DNA of 64,000 bases from assembly GCF_004664715.2 (NCBI RefSeq), contig NC_051069.1:1120001-1184000 (forward strand). The letters run 5' to 3'. Shown here piece after piece: positions 9,678 to 21,500 of the stretch; position 1 is the first letter of the stretch, and each line of letters starts with the position of its first letter. Source of the DNA: Peromyscus leucopus. Its lineage: Eukaryota > Chordata > Mammalia > Rodentia > Cricetidae. The notes beneath the pieces were generated by a model, which saw nothing but the letters and a program-made list of their open reading frames with translations, made no database searches and was not told the origin of the DNA. The position numbers and the translations under genes are program-made.

Positions 9678-10302
9678 ATGTGCCCTGTTTGGGCTAGCTC
9701 ATTTGACTCTTGTGTTTTCATTCCTGTGCTCCTCACTCAGTACCGACCTCTGTAGTCACTGTGACATTGGCTGAGAGCACCCAGTGTGGCTCCAGTTCCT
9801 TCAGGAGCTTACAGTCACATCTCACAGCCCTAGGCTGGTTGTTAGTTCAGCAGGACACATCACAGATGGCCACAAACACAGACGTTCAGTCTGGGTGTGC
9901 TCATGACCCTGAGCATCACAGGATGCACCTTGTTAATGAGATAACTCATCAGCTGTGACTGATACCGTTTGTCCTGGAAATTAATTTTTAAAGTGTTGCT
10001 CGTTTCCAAGCCTTACATTGCCCTTTGGCCGTGAACTTGTAACACCCTGGATGGAAAATACAGGAGTCATTCATGGCCTTTTCTAGAAATCAAAAGGCAG
10101 AGAGGAAGGAAAGAAAGGCTGGGTAAGTTACCTGACCCCCGAGGCTCTTTGCCTAACTGTGGGATGGAAACTCTTTTTCTAAGTGAGGAATGTTGATCAG
10201 ATGCCTATCCCTTTGGTTCCCATTGTGAGGGAACTTTGACCTATTGCCTGCTTCATAGTACGTGCTGGGGGAAAAAATCTGTTTTCCTCAATTAAAAAAA
10301 AA

Positions 10303-10497
10303 TTATGATGTTTATTTATTTATTGTGCAGGTGTGTATATGTCTTACAAATGTTCCATGGCATGAGTGTGGAGGTCAGAAGATAATTCTTGGGAATGAAT
10401 TCTTTCCTTTCATTATATGGGTCATGTGGGGAATCAAACTCGGATCACTAGGCTTAGCGGCAAGCACCTTTACCTGCTGAGCCGACTCACTCGCCCT
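10303..10497 (-). mobile_element. B3/B4-type SINE
   Basis: Antisense 'gtgtggaggtcagaagataa', 'gtcatgtggggaatcaaactc', 'caagcacctttacctgctgagcc' in the expected order. Confidence 0.65.
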
Positions 10498-11191
10498 CTC
10501 CTGTAACTTGAGCGTTTCCAGAGTTGTAGGAGTCCTTGCTAGTTTCTGCTTTGGTGCTGAAGAGGGACCTGGTGTTGCTGGGAAATGGGACAAGGACACT
10601 AAAAACTTCTTCCCGTGTTTGCTCTCACGGTGTACAGAACACACTCGTCTGCCAGCTCCTTTTGGTTGGTTTGAGCGGAGCAAAGACAGAGTAATGTCTC
10701 TAATAAAAGCCCAGAGACGTTCTGTGGTGTGGGGCAGGGTGCCTCGGAGGGCTTTCCACGTGTGCCTCGGTTGTCCAGTAAGTGATGGGCACAGCAGAGC
10801 TGGCTGCAGGCTGTCCTGGACTCCACCCCGGATTGCAGGGGCTTCACTGGGTTCTTAGACTCCCCTTCTCGGTCCCCTAATTAAGATCACTGACTGCGTG
10901 CCCCAGTCTGTATTAACCCCAAGCAGAAACCCTCTCACACCTGTCAGTGGAGAAAAAACTCATTCTGCCCCAGGAGGTACAGACATGTCATTATACAGAG
11001 GAGGGGATCTGAAGGACATCTGTGCACTTTCTGGGGTGATATTGATTCCAAGTTGATCTCTAGAGTCCACGGAGAGGAGGGCGTGGCTTGAGTTTGAGTT
11101 TTGGTTCTCGCAAGGCTTCTACAACGCTGTGTCTTTCCCTGCTGCCGTGGCTGTTCCGAGTCAGGGCCCAGAGCTCTCTCTTCTTCCTTAG

Positions 11192-11297
11192 GTACCAGCA
11201 GCTGGAAGAGGCATCCGCCAGCCTCCGGGAGCGGATCCGACACCTGGATGACATGGTGCATTGCCAGCAGAAGAAGGTCAAGCAGATGGTTGAGGAG
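11192..11297 (+). CDS. Myzap: Myzap coding exon, coiled-coil segment
   Basis: This 106-nt exon starts with the G that completes the split arginine codon, then encodes 35 residues from YQQLEEASASL to KVKQMVEE. The acceptor is a strong pyrimidine tract ctctcttcttccttag at 11191; the donor is gag|gtaagc, near consensus. The motif ASLRERIRHLDDMVHCQQKK is highly characteristic of MYZAP. It ends phase 0. Confidence 0.94.
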
Positions 11298-11839
11298 GTA
11301 AGCTCTCACAGAAGCCTGGGACCCGGGACAGCTTCCCATGGTGGGGAAGAGATAGCACTCTAGCTCACACGTGACTCTGCCCGGGCCACTGTGGTCACAG
11401 CCCAGAGGGACAGCTCCCCTTGTGTGCTGTGTGGACCAATGATTGTTCCCTTCAAAGGAGGGTTTTCTCTAGACCAGAGTATTGGCCAAGTGCAGTTCAC
11501 AGTGCCTACACTCTCCAAGGACAGTGGCACCACATGTGAGTCCTGTAGTTTAGGGGACAAAAGGTGACAGAAGGTGACCTCAGCTCAGGCTTCCGCATGC
11601 CTCCCGAACCCACCCTCTTCTCCCACACCAGCTGCTGCGCCCCTTTCTCAGCTCCTGGGTGTCCTCTGTCCTGTCCCATTCCTTCCTTCCCCATGATGCT
11701 CTGCTCCCTGTGGCCTCTCTCCTTCCTCTCTCTTGTTTCTAGAGCCTTCTAAGGACCCCAACATTTTTGGATGCTCAAGTCTCATTTATAAAAATGGCCC
11801 TATGTATGCATACTACAGTTGTAATCCTCCTGCGTATTC

Positions 11840-11865
11840 TTAAAAAAGATTGACTTGTATTGTGC

Positions 11866-11910
<45 letters not shown>

Positions 11911-12022
11911 CTGTATGAGGTCACTGCTTGTTTCATCCAGCAGAGGGCGTCAGATCCTCTGGGGCTGGAGTGGTTGTGAGCAGCAGCAAGTGCTCTTAAC
12001 TGCTAAACCACCTCTCCAGTCT
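11840..12022 (-). mobile_element. (TG)n plus B3-type SINE
   Basis: A (TG)n run at about 11864-11905 is followed by 'cagcagagggcgtcagatcc', 'tggagtggttgtgagcag' and 'gctaaaccacctctccagtc', an antisense B2/B3 SINE. Confidence 0.75.
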
Positions 12023-13000
12023 CCCTTCTGTGTATCTTAAATCATTCTAGATTTATACTTACAATACTGAATCTAGTGTTGTTTTCCTGTCTTGTTTAGA
12101 GGATCTGTACATGCTCAGCACAGACATAATTTTTATTTTCTCCAATATTTTTAATCTGAAGGTGGTTGAATCCACGGTGTGGATCCCATGGATACAGAGG
12201 GCTGAGCCGGCATGTGTGGGGTGTGTGTGTTTAAACAGGGAAGCTTGCAAAGACTGAGAGCTGGGCCTTTGATTTCACATTTCCCACACAAGCTTCTTGA
12301 ATTGAGTGTGGAAGATTGGTCCTTGGAGAGAAACGGCCCGCACCGTCGGGACAGCGTGGTGAGTGGCGCTACTGCCACCTACCGGCTGCTTGGGCTTTAA
12401 CAGCGAAAGGAGATTTTTATTTTTAAAAGTCTGTCTTCTGAATTTAAGATCTTTAAATCAGGAAGTAAAAATAATCAAGTTTGTCCAGCACACTGTGGTC
12501 ACACCTACAGAAAAAGAGCAGTTTAAAAAAAACCTTAATTATTGTGGGCACTTAGGTTGTTTAAAGTTAGAAACGTGGAAGAGTGATGCAGACAAGTGAG
12601 TGTGTTCAGAGGAGCCACCAGGCTGGAAAGGAGACAGGAGTGTGTGTGTGTGGGGGGGGGGGTCGGTTGGAGGGACTGAGGAAGACATGGCTGAGGCGGG
12701 CTGCTGACCGGGGTCTTCGAAAAGGGTTTGTGGCAGAGGGGAGTGTTATTTTGGTGCAAGGCCAGGCCAGAGCCACTGGGTGGCGCTCTCAATGAGGAAA
12801 GTATTGAGTCTCATTCAGAATACAGACAGCTTTTCTGATACCGGCTGCTCTGAGTAAATAGTCCCAGATCACAGGTGCATCCCTTACAAAGTGAGAGGGC
12901 GAGCCTGGAGCTTGCTAGTGTTGCTCCTGGATCCCATGTGGTCGGATAGTTGGTGGAAATCTGCTGAGTTTGGCAGTGTTCTTTATTTTATTTTATTATT

Positions 13001-13002
<2 letters not shown>

Positions 13003-13049
<47 letters not shown>
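13003..13049. repeat. (TG)n microsatellite
   Basis: Pure TG run, about 23 units. Confidence 0.95.
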
Positions 13050-13053
<4 letters not shown>

Positions 13054-14040
13054 GTCTGTTACTGTGATCTCAGCTTTGTCGTTACATAAAGAGAGTCCAC
13101 ACAAAAACATAGCTCTCACCTCAAAGGGAGTAAGAGATAGTTCATTCTGGAGCCAGATATGAATGACTGTACCTGGACACATGCATTCAGGGTACCCCGA
13201 ATGCCATGTTCCAATGTGGTTAACAGTTTTGGGAAGTCTTTGTAGTCACACCACAAAAGGAAGTCATAAACCAAGGCACTTTCCAAATCCATTGTTAGGA
13301 GCTTTGGGCAGGCAGGGGACTCTGCTCTAGGTCTCAGGTGCTGTGTGATGACGCCCTTAGCTGTGGAGTTGTTGAAAGCTAATGGTCTGTTACGTTACTA
13401 TGTCTCAGAAGGTTTCACCTGGTAGTCACGAGGGTATTAGGTCAGACACAGCTGGGCAATTAACAGTAGCCTAAGATAATTTGGCTCTGGATCTGCAACA
13501 TTCCTACTCTCCACCTTCAGCAGGTTCCCACCAGTCTTCCAGCCTTGCAGAGTCTTTAACATGGGTGTGGCTTTTTATGAGAACTTTGGTTCACTGTAAC
13601 AAAGTCAACAAAGTCACAACGCCATCACCCCAGGTCACATGGGCCTCGTTTTGAAAACTACATACCGAATTAGTCACTGTGGAATGCTGAATTCCCACTT
13701 TAGTGGAGAAGTGTGTTTTTATCTGTCAACACCTGGTACCTGGAGGGAGAGGCACACTGGAGCTAGGGGCGGCCTGTAGGTACAGCTGCTTCCAGGGATG
13801 TTTTCCTTCTTTCCCTTGAAGTCTGAAAGCTTGTCTCTGTCACCGCTTCACCTTCCCCAAGGCTGGGACTCCTCAGGGATATCTCCGGCCATTTTTTGGT
13901 CCTATTTTGGTGATAACAGCTTTGAAGGAAGTGTCTGTGAGCTTATTGATCAGCCCCAAATATCCAGCTGTTGCTGCTGAATCTCTTTAAAAAAAACTTC
14001 TATGTTCAGCAATATGTTTTCCCTACCTCAGTAGAATATT

Positions 14041-14214
14041 TTTTTGTTTGTTTGTTTTGCTTTTGTTTTTTGAGACAGGGTTTCTCTGTTTTAACAGTCC
14101 TGGCTGTCCTGGAACTGACTATGTAGACCAGGGGCAGACCTCGAACTTGAGATCCGCCAGCCTCTGCCTCCCGAGTGCTGGGATTAAAGGTTCATGCACC
14201 ACCACTCCCCGACA
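14041..14214 (-). mobile_element. B1 SINE
   Basis: Antisense B1: a T-rich start, 'gagacagggtttctctgtt', 'tggctgtcctggaactgac', 'cctctgcctcccgagtgctg', 'ggattaaaggttcatgcacc'. Some internal divergence. Confidence 0.9.
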
Positions 14215-14399
14215 TGAATATCACTTTGAAGAGCAGTGGTCAAAATAAAAGTGATTGTCCTGGCATCTGCTGTCTTTTGGCTTCCACTGTTAGGGGGTGG
14301 TTTGGTCATGGGCCATGTAGTAAGGCCAATTGTCTGCTCCTTAACTGTTTTCCACATTGGCTAGTAAGCATGTCCTCATTTTATTGCTCACCCTTTTTT

Positions 14400-14742
14400 T
14401 TTTTATGATAACGTTCTTTTGGTCGGCTTATATATGTGTGCTTGCATGTGTACGGGCACGTGTGTGCCTGTGGAGGCCAGAGGTTGTCAGGTGTCTTTCT
14501 GGATCAACTCTTCACTGTATTTATGGAGGCAGGGTCTGCCACTGAGCCTGGAGCTCGATGATACAGCTAGTCTAGCCAGCCAGCTTGCTCCAGGGGGCCC
14601 TTGTCTTCACTCCCCAGTCATTAGGATTACAGGCAGCCACCACACCCACCTTACCTTTTATGGGGAGGCTGAGGATCCGAACTCAGGTCCTCCCGCTTGT
14701 ACAGCAAGCGCTGTCTCCACCGAGACGTCTCTCTATCCCCCA
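14400..14742 (-). mobile_element. B4-like composite SINE
   Basis: Antisense 'gtggaggccagaggttgtca', 'cattaggattacaggcagcc' and 'cgaactcaggtcctcccgct' blocks in B4-like order. Confidence 0.55.
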
Positions 14743-14900
14743 ACAGAGCTGTTCGGTTAAAGTGAGAAGACAGACATGTTCCCTTTCCTGTTTCTCCACC
14801 TGGCTGAGTACTAGGATCACCTGGGGGTGGGGGTGGGGGCCCAGAAAACCTCCAAAGCTGGTAGATGCTGGTGGGAGCAGGTTGGGTACTGGGGTCTTTT

Positions 14901-14902
<2 letters not shown>

Positions 14903-14954
<52 letters not shown>
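14903..14954. repeat. (TG)n microsatellite
   Basis: Pure TG run of about 26 units, preceded by a G-rich ctgggggtgggggtgggggc block at 14820-14840. Confidence 0.95.
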
Positions 14955-14955
<1 letters not shown>

Positions 14956-15544
14956 TAGCACACAGCAGACTTTGGTTGTCCTTGTAGAGTTTCATGTTGT
15001 CAGACTGTCTGGCCAGCCTACTTTAGAAGCTCCTGTACCCATGGTGGAAAGCTGGCTGTGACCCCAGAGAAGGGCACTGTCATAGAAGAAAAGCCTGGGC
15101 AACAGCAACCAGGGACGAGAGCAGGGACTTTAAGAAGTGGGCCATCTCTTCCTGCTAGCCCTGGGTCCTGGGTCCTGGAAGAGGTCTGTGGCAACATGCT
15201 AATGTGCAATAGTGTCTGTTGGCATCCACCATGTAGGAATGCCCCACGGGTGCCCGGAATCCATCCAGGTTCACAGGTGTGTCCAACATCTTGACGTCGA
15301 GCACAACATTGTCACCTACAAAGTGAATGTTCAAGAACGGGGTGAGGGGAGGAAAGAAAGAAAAATTTCACCCTGTATTAAGTAAGTTTGCTGTTTTGTA
15401 TTGCGCTACATTCATAGCCGTTGCCCATGCTTCACGAGGCCTGTGGGTTGTGGGTGGACCCGCCTGGAAGGCTTCACCAGTGGAGGATGAGGTCAGTTGT
15501 TGGACAGAAAATAGAGAACGTGTGTACTCATGGCTCGCCCTGTG

Positions 15545-15546
<2 letters not shown>

Positions 15547-15593
<47 letters not shown>
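15547..15593. repeat. (TG)n microsatellite
   Basis: TG run with one TA interruption near its end. Confidence 0.93.
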
Positions 15594-15594
<1 letters not shown>

Positions 15595-16046
15595 ACCTTC
15601 TCTGTCTGTAGTCACAGACTTGTCCTGCATTGGTTTCAAGGGTCACTTTCTGCCTTGCACTTCAGCCCTTCAGTGAAGAGCCAAACAGTAGCTTTGCTAG
15701 CAGGGCCTCCCTTCACACAAAAGCCAAAGCAGGACTTGGTTTCAGTTCCCATGAAATGGCTTTGGAAGTCCCATCTCGTCACCTCAGACATTTGGCGGAG
15801 TGACGGGGCCATGACCTTGGGGAGGCAGGTCCCCTCCGCGGAGCAGCTAGAGAATGACTTGTCTGAGACCGACGCGTTGAGTTCCTGGCTCTTAGGTCAG
15901 TAGGCAGAGCAGTCCCCTCCTGTCCATAGAAGGGTTCTGGACCGATCCCCTGCAGGCCCCGAGGCCACACACACCTCCTGCAGTCAGAGATCGTTGTGGA
16001 CATAGTGTGAGATACCCATAAACCAGAAGATAGTCATAAACTTGAA

Positions 16047-16180
16047 CTTTAGAATCAAGCAGATCTGTGTGGACCAGTTGCGGGACTTTGAAAATTAATT
16101 CATTTCCCTTTCTGTAAAATAGAATTAACAAGAATGTCTGCCTGAGAAGGTTTTGTAGGCTCAAATTAAATGAGATTGTA
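16047..16180 (+). mobile_element. MIR SINE relic
   Basis: Degenerate MIR core: a 'gactttgaaaattaattcatttccctttctgtaaaat' type block followed by 'ctgagaaggttttgtaggctcaaattaaatgagat', matching the MIR order of cut-off, 'tctgtaaaat' and 'attaaatgag'. Confidence 0.55.
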
Positions 16181-16194
16181 CATATATATGTATT

Positions 16195-16195
<1 letters not shown>

Positions 16196-16229
<34 letters not shown>
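16196..16229. repeat. (AC)n microsatellite
   Basis: Pure AC run flanked by TATA-rich DNA. Confidence 0.95.
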
Positions 16230-16232
<3 letters not shown>

Positions 16233-16504
16233 CACTTATTCATTGGAAGGACATGGAAAATATCTAATGAATACTAGCAACTACTAATATTGCTTCTCTC
16301 GGTAAATGGTTTCTTGTGATGCAGACCCACAGTGGAGGTAAGTGGTCAAAGTATCTGGTGTCTGGCTTCCCCTGTACTCAGGGCTGGCCTTCTTCTCTGT
16401 GGGAGTCTCGGGAGCGAACCTGGATCTTTGGGCATGCCTCTCTTCCTGTCTGTGCTGTGTTCTGCTCTCTAACTTAGCCATCAAACTGCTTTTTAGTATG
16501 GTGG

Positions 16505-16717
16505 GGGGGCTTAGGGTCTCATGTTGTCAGGCTAGCCTCAAACTCACTGTGTAGCCAAGGATGACCTTAACCTTGGATCCTCCTGCCTTCAACTCCCAAG
16601 TTCTGGGATTGTATGTGTGTGTCACTATGCCCAGTTTATGTAGTGCTGGAGGTTGGACCCAGGGTCCCTTACGTGCTAGACAAGCACTCTGCCAACTGAA
16701 CTATATCCCTCAGCAGG
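16505..16717 (-). mobile_element. B4 SINE
   Basis: Antisense B1-like half (gtctcatgttgtcaggctag, 'caaactcactgtgtagccaa', 'gttctgggattgtatgtgtg') joined to an antisense ID-like half ('gtgctagacaagcactctgc', 'caactgaactatatccc'). Confidence 0.75.
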
Positions 16718-19427
16718 TTCTTGAGTAGAACAGTTAAATTGTCTCCGTCTCAAAGATCTTCATTTCAAAACTGTCGTGTGATGTGCTGAGATGTACAACA
16801 CAAAAGGGTGCTTTGGGGAAATGCCCTGTGTCCCCGTTCTTCCCATAGCTGGTAATTAGGTCCCTGGCGGGTCAGGGAAGGAGCCATGACCCTGAACCCC
16901 CAGCCCTAACCCACCCCATTGAACTGCCCCTAGATCCTGTCGCACGAGCTCTTCTCCACATTTAGTCTCCGACTTTTTGGAAGATGATAAGATGCTAGCC
17001 TGCCCTGGGCAGACGCAGAGGTGGACACGTCTCCCTGGGTGTGATTAGAAGAAGGCTTGTACACTCTGCGGGGAAGAGGTGGTGTTTATCTGTGCTGAGC
17101 CCTGGAGCAAGCAGGAAAGATGTGCGATTCAAAGGAAACCTTGACCCTGTGGGGCCCTCAGTTGTGAAAACACTCTCAGACAGTAGCCTCGACACATACA
17201 ACCTCAAACTACAGACCAAAGAGACCTCAGAGATCCTCGGGATATTTTTTTTTAGAAACTTGGGTTCCTAGACATCAAAGCAAGAACTGCACTGGAAAGG
17301 ACTATTAAAAATAACTCAGAAAGTGCCAGGTGGAAGAGCCACACAAGATGCCCGCTAAGGAGAAGGGAAGAGAGGCGAAGCGTGCCGGCGCTGTGGGAAG
17401 GAGGCGCGCCTCACTGGATCATATTCCTGAAAATGCAGATCCAGCCAAATGTCCTGGCGGCTTGGTTACATTTGTACATGGTGGCCTTCGTATTTGGAGG
17501 TGGCCCTCTGGTGTCCTTCCTGAATTACTGTCTCCAGTCATTGTCAGTGAATGTCTCTCTCTTCTTGAAGGAAAGTTCGCTTTGGCTCTAGCCTTCTGGG
17601 CATCTTGCCTGAATAGACATGGTTCAACCAACTTCAGGAAAAGCAGGAATATGCCCAATGAAAAGAGAAATATGCCTAGCCTAAGTGAGATGAGTGAAGC
17701 ATGCTTTGTGTTGTTATTTCATCCAAACATAGCAAGGGTTTCTGGGAGCCAGCAGGTGGTATGGCGGCAGTTTTAGTTAAGGGTGGTGTTAACCTGCCCA
17801 AGCCAGTAGAGTGTGCTGGTGGAGTGAGCATCCCTGAGCATCCCTGTGACCTTGGCATGTCTACCAGTTTGTTAGAGGAAAGTGTGTTGGGGGCATGCTG
17901 TCTTGTCAGAGTTTGGCCTTGTTCGTTCATATCGGTGGTCTTGTCAACCCTAGGTTAGGCTGGCGTGGAAGGGAAGGAAACAGACAAGACAATTAATTCC
18001 ACACCTCAAAAGAGCTCTTGGTGATGTGAGCCTGGGTGTGGGGTCCCGTTTAAAGCTGGACCCCCGCATACTCGGTAGAGGTTTGTGGAAAGCTGGAGTC
18101 AGAGTCAAAAGACACTCATCTCTCATGACCATAGGTAGTCACTCACCTGCCCTATTCCTAGAGACTCAATCTCTGGCATTTCTTCTGGAACAAGTCATTA
18201 CCCAGGTTCAGGAAGTGAAATCACAGGACCTGAGGGAGTGGCCTTGGATCTCAGAGAAGGTGTATCCTGGGTGAATCTCTCTTCCGGTGCGCTGTGGTAT
18301 GCTTTTGTCTGTCTGGAGTTTCTCCTCTCTTGGGCTATAGTCAGTCCCTTGAAGCCTTGTTCTGTGGAGCAGATGGTGAGGGGCCCAGAGTGTGAACCAC
18401 CTTCCCCGTGTGTCCTCAATGCTGCTCCCGCCTCCTGTCCTGGCCCTGGTTATAGGCTAACTGGTGAGCTTCTTCGCTCTGGGCCCTTTGCTTCAGCTTA
18501 CAATCCTGTGTCTTAGTTCTGTCTTCCTCTCTGGATTGACATGGTGTCAGCGTGACTTAAATTGCTTCCAAACCTGACTTACGTTCAAATCCTTAGTCAC
18601 CCCATATCCCCCAGCTCTTATTTGGACCCTTTGCCTGGACTCCTAAGGCTGTATCTTGTCTCCTGGCCACTCTCTACCCCACCCAAAGGAGGTGCTGGTC
18701 AACTTGAGGCAGGATTTATTTATAGCCAGTGAAAATGTTATTGTTATAAATTCTAGTGGTTACCATAGTATATGTAGTCACTTATTTTAGTTAAAATCTT
18801 AAAACTTTGTCCATGAAGTTTTTAGAGGTATCACAAAGAACACAGTTGGGTCAACCTTTCTTCCCTATGTATTCTAGAAAAAAAGGATCATGAGAGCATA
18901 GGCAGGTCATAGTGTATTTAGTGCATAATCTTTGTCAGCCTGGTGAACACTCACTATGGATTGGAAGGCAATATGGCGTCCTCAGCTGGCTGGCCGCACT
19001 TCTCCTTTGTGAACTAATGCTCATGTCCTTCACTGAGTTTTTAAATCGATTCCTTTATGTTCCCTCCTGATAATTTGTATGAACTCTTTGTGTGGCTGGC
19101 ACGGATCATTTATTGAAAAATACGTGTGATGTTCTCATCTGCCAGTCAGTGGTATTTGTTTGTGGCATCTCTTATACAAATATTGAGTTTTCCTGGGGTT
19201 ATAGTTATCATTGTTTCCACTGTGTTGTATGTCTTGTTTGCCATTTTCTGTAACGGTATTAAAGTTTTGTTCGTCATCTTTATCTTTTATTGACCCCCAC
19301 GTGTCTGTCCCCGCCCCCTTCTTTCCTCTGGTATTATCTACAGCCCTTCCACTGGATTTGATGTCTTTTGCCCTCACTTCTCTTGTTGTATTGCTGGTTT
19401 GTTTTTGTCTTCTCCCCCTCATAGAAT

Positions 19428-19540
19428 GGAAGCTCTGTGAGGGCAGGGACTTTGGCCTGTTCCATTCATGACTGTATTACTAATACCTAGAGTGGTCACT
19501 GGTATCCAGTAGGTGCTCAATAAATATTATTTTTGGACAA
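19428..19540 (+). mobile_element. LINE-2 3' end relic
   Basis: 'gtgagggcagggactttggc', 'ctgtattactaatacctaga' and 'cagtaggtgctcaataaata' follow the order of the L2 3' terminus, a pre-rodent element. Confidence 0.7.
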
Positions 19541-19560
19541 ATAAAGATTAAGCCATCTGG

Positions 19561-19564
<4 letters not shown>

Positions 19565-19595
<31 letters not shown>
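19565..19595. repeat. (TG)n microsatellite
   Basis: Pure TG run of about 15 units. Confidence 0.93.
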
Positions 19596-19596
<1 letters not shown>

Positions 19597-20020
19597 TGGT
19601 GTGGCCAGGACTCACTCTGTCTCTTTCTGGCTTATGAGAAGCTTGTTTTTCAACATCATTGTCCACTGGATTTTTTTTTTTCTTGTCACCTTTGGCAAGC
19701 TGGAGTTCTTTCCCCCTGTGCTATTGTCTTTGAATAATCTTGTCCTGTCCCTCTGCCAGAGTCTTTAGAGAAGCCCAGTCTTTAGACGTAGGAGTTGGGT
19801 GTGTGTGTGGGGGGGGAGCAGACAGGTCCAACCTACCGATAAGTCTGCAGAGATCATCAGCAAGCATGTAAGAAGTACCCTCTGTAAGGCAGGTGTGAGC
19901 ATGGATGTGAGCTCCTTCCTGCTCTCAAGGGACTCTCTGAATGACCTTTAAACTTATCAGAGGATGAGGAGAATGTGCCAAGTGACATACCCGGTTCTAA
20001 GCCATGGTCCTTTGAAAGGC

Positions 20021-20791
20021 TCCTTTCAAAATATCCCTAAAGTTTAGGTGTTGTGAATATGATATTTTGAAAGGACCATTTCTGGGAACACAGAAACCGG
20101 ACAGCTTATCCTATACTCTGAGGAAATGAAATCTGGCTTTGGCCCTACCTCTGTTTCTGACTGGGCTTTGTATTCACAAATTCACAAATTCCTTATCCTT
20201 TCCAAGATTCTGATTCCTTATCAGTAAAATGAGGCCAGTCACGACAGTACCTGTCCCAGAGGTGGTGGCACGGACTGACTGATAACATGCATGCCATGTG
20301 CTTTATGACCACAGTGTGAACTAATCCTCCTGTGGGTGGACAGTCTGCAGGGAGGAGGCAGTGTCTGATAGCATCTTGCAGGATGGGTTGGGTTTTTTTA
20401 GGCAGGGATTGACGGGTTAGGAGAGGTCATGCCAGATAAGATGTAGAGTAAATAAAACAAAAATATGAAGGCCAGAAAGTATGGGGTGAGTCCAGGTGTG
20501 GGTCTCGTTTGACTGCATTAGACGAGGGAGTGGTAATTGAAGAGGCAGGAAAATGTGGGTTGAGACCCATTGTGGTGGGTGGTGAGGACCGAGCCAAGAA
20601 CAAGGTTGTTACCACTTGAGATTGCTCAGTGGTTCCTCCTGCTTGGGTTTGCCTGAGCCTCAGAGGGGTGTCTAGGATGCCGGGCTAATAGCAGGGATGA
20701 AGGAAGAAAGAGGGCTGGGAGGAGAGCTTGGCTGGTGTGGGCAGCGCTCACATTCACAACACCTGCATTTTAGGGATATTTTGAAAGGACC
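20021..20791. repeat. Inverted repeat pair (19 bp) plus local hairpin
   Basis: tcctttcaaaatatcccta at 20021-20039 is the exact reverse complement of tagggatattttgaaagga at 20771-20789. A further inverted copy of 15 bp lies at 20061-20075, making a 15-bp stem with a 25-nt loop. The element type is not recognised. Confidence 0.85.
20135..20320 (+). mobile_element. MIR SINE relic
   Basis: 'tctggctttggccctacctc', 'attccttatcagtaaaatga', 'gtacctgtcccagaggtggt' and 'catgccatgtgctttatgac' follow MIR core order. Confidence 0.65.
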
Positions 20792-21007
20792 GTTTTTAGC
20801 ATCAGTTTTGTGCCAGCTGTGGAGAGATGGGCGTTGTCTTGCTCTGAGTCAGCCTTCTTCCCAGATATTCCCATCAGCATCTGGGGCTGTTCCTCTGAAA
20901 TTGCATCCATCCAGGAAAGCTCAGGGACAGACAAGCAAGTTGTTGCTTTCTTTCTCCATCCCACTTGCCTCCCCCTGGGGGAGTGGCGGTTTAAAGAATC
21001 AGGGCCC

Positions 21008-21136
21008 TTCTGGGTGTGGTGGCGGCACATACTGTGGCCTGCAATCCCAGAGCTTGGTAGATGGAGGCAGGAGCATTTGAAGTTCAAGGTCATCCTCAGC
21101 TGGCCCTGGGCTAATGAGACCCTGTCTCAGAAAATA
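21008..21136 (+). mobile_element. B1/B4-related SINE
   Basis: 'tctgggtgtggtggcggcac', 'ctgcaatcccagagcttgg', 'gagaccctgtctcagaaaat'; a diverged B1-like body. Confidence 0.65.
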
Positions 21137-21151
21137 AAATGGGCAGGGACT

Positions 21152-21500
21152 GCGACTGGGGAGATGGTTCAGTTGGCAGAGTGCTTGCCAGGAAAGAATG
21201 AGGGCCCAAGTTCAGATCCCCAGCGCTGACAGAAGGCCGGGTGTGGCAGTACCAGGCAGACGCAGGAAGGTCCTTGAACTTGCTGGCCGGCCAGTCTAGC
21301 TTAGTTGGTGAGATCCAGGTTCAGTGAGGAAGACATCTGTCATCAGCCTCTGCATGCATGCATATGTGTGCATGTGCACAGACACATACATACAACATGT
21401 ACACGCATGCACGCACATGTGTGCATGTGCACAGACACATACATACAACATGTACACGCATGCACGCACACAAGCACACAAGCACTGGGCAGCCCCAAGA
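21152..21500 (+). mobile_element. Rodent SINE with duplicated alternating tail
   Basis: The head 'ctggggagatggttcagttg ... gcagagtgcttgcc' and middle are SINE-like. The tail contains a 53-bp perfect tandem duplication starting atgtgtgcatgtgcaca at 21364 and 21417. Confidence 0.6.

Larger units (their letters stand above)
9282..11191. other. Myzap intron
   Basis: It holds a (TG)n tract with a SINE (9334-9677), an antisense SINE (10303-10497), and otherwise unassigned single-copy-looking DNA (9680-10300, 10500-11190). Confidence 0.7.

Noticed and set aside
11088..11363. 91-residue frame as a short gene
   Set aside because: It overlaps the Myzap exon 11192-11297; the flanks carry clear splice sites.
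17330..17776. 148-residue open frame on + in the large intron
   Set aside because: No recognised domain, overlapping open frames in other phases and strands, and no promoter or poly(A) support. A chance frame in GC-moderate intronic DNA is more likely.
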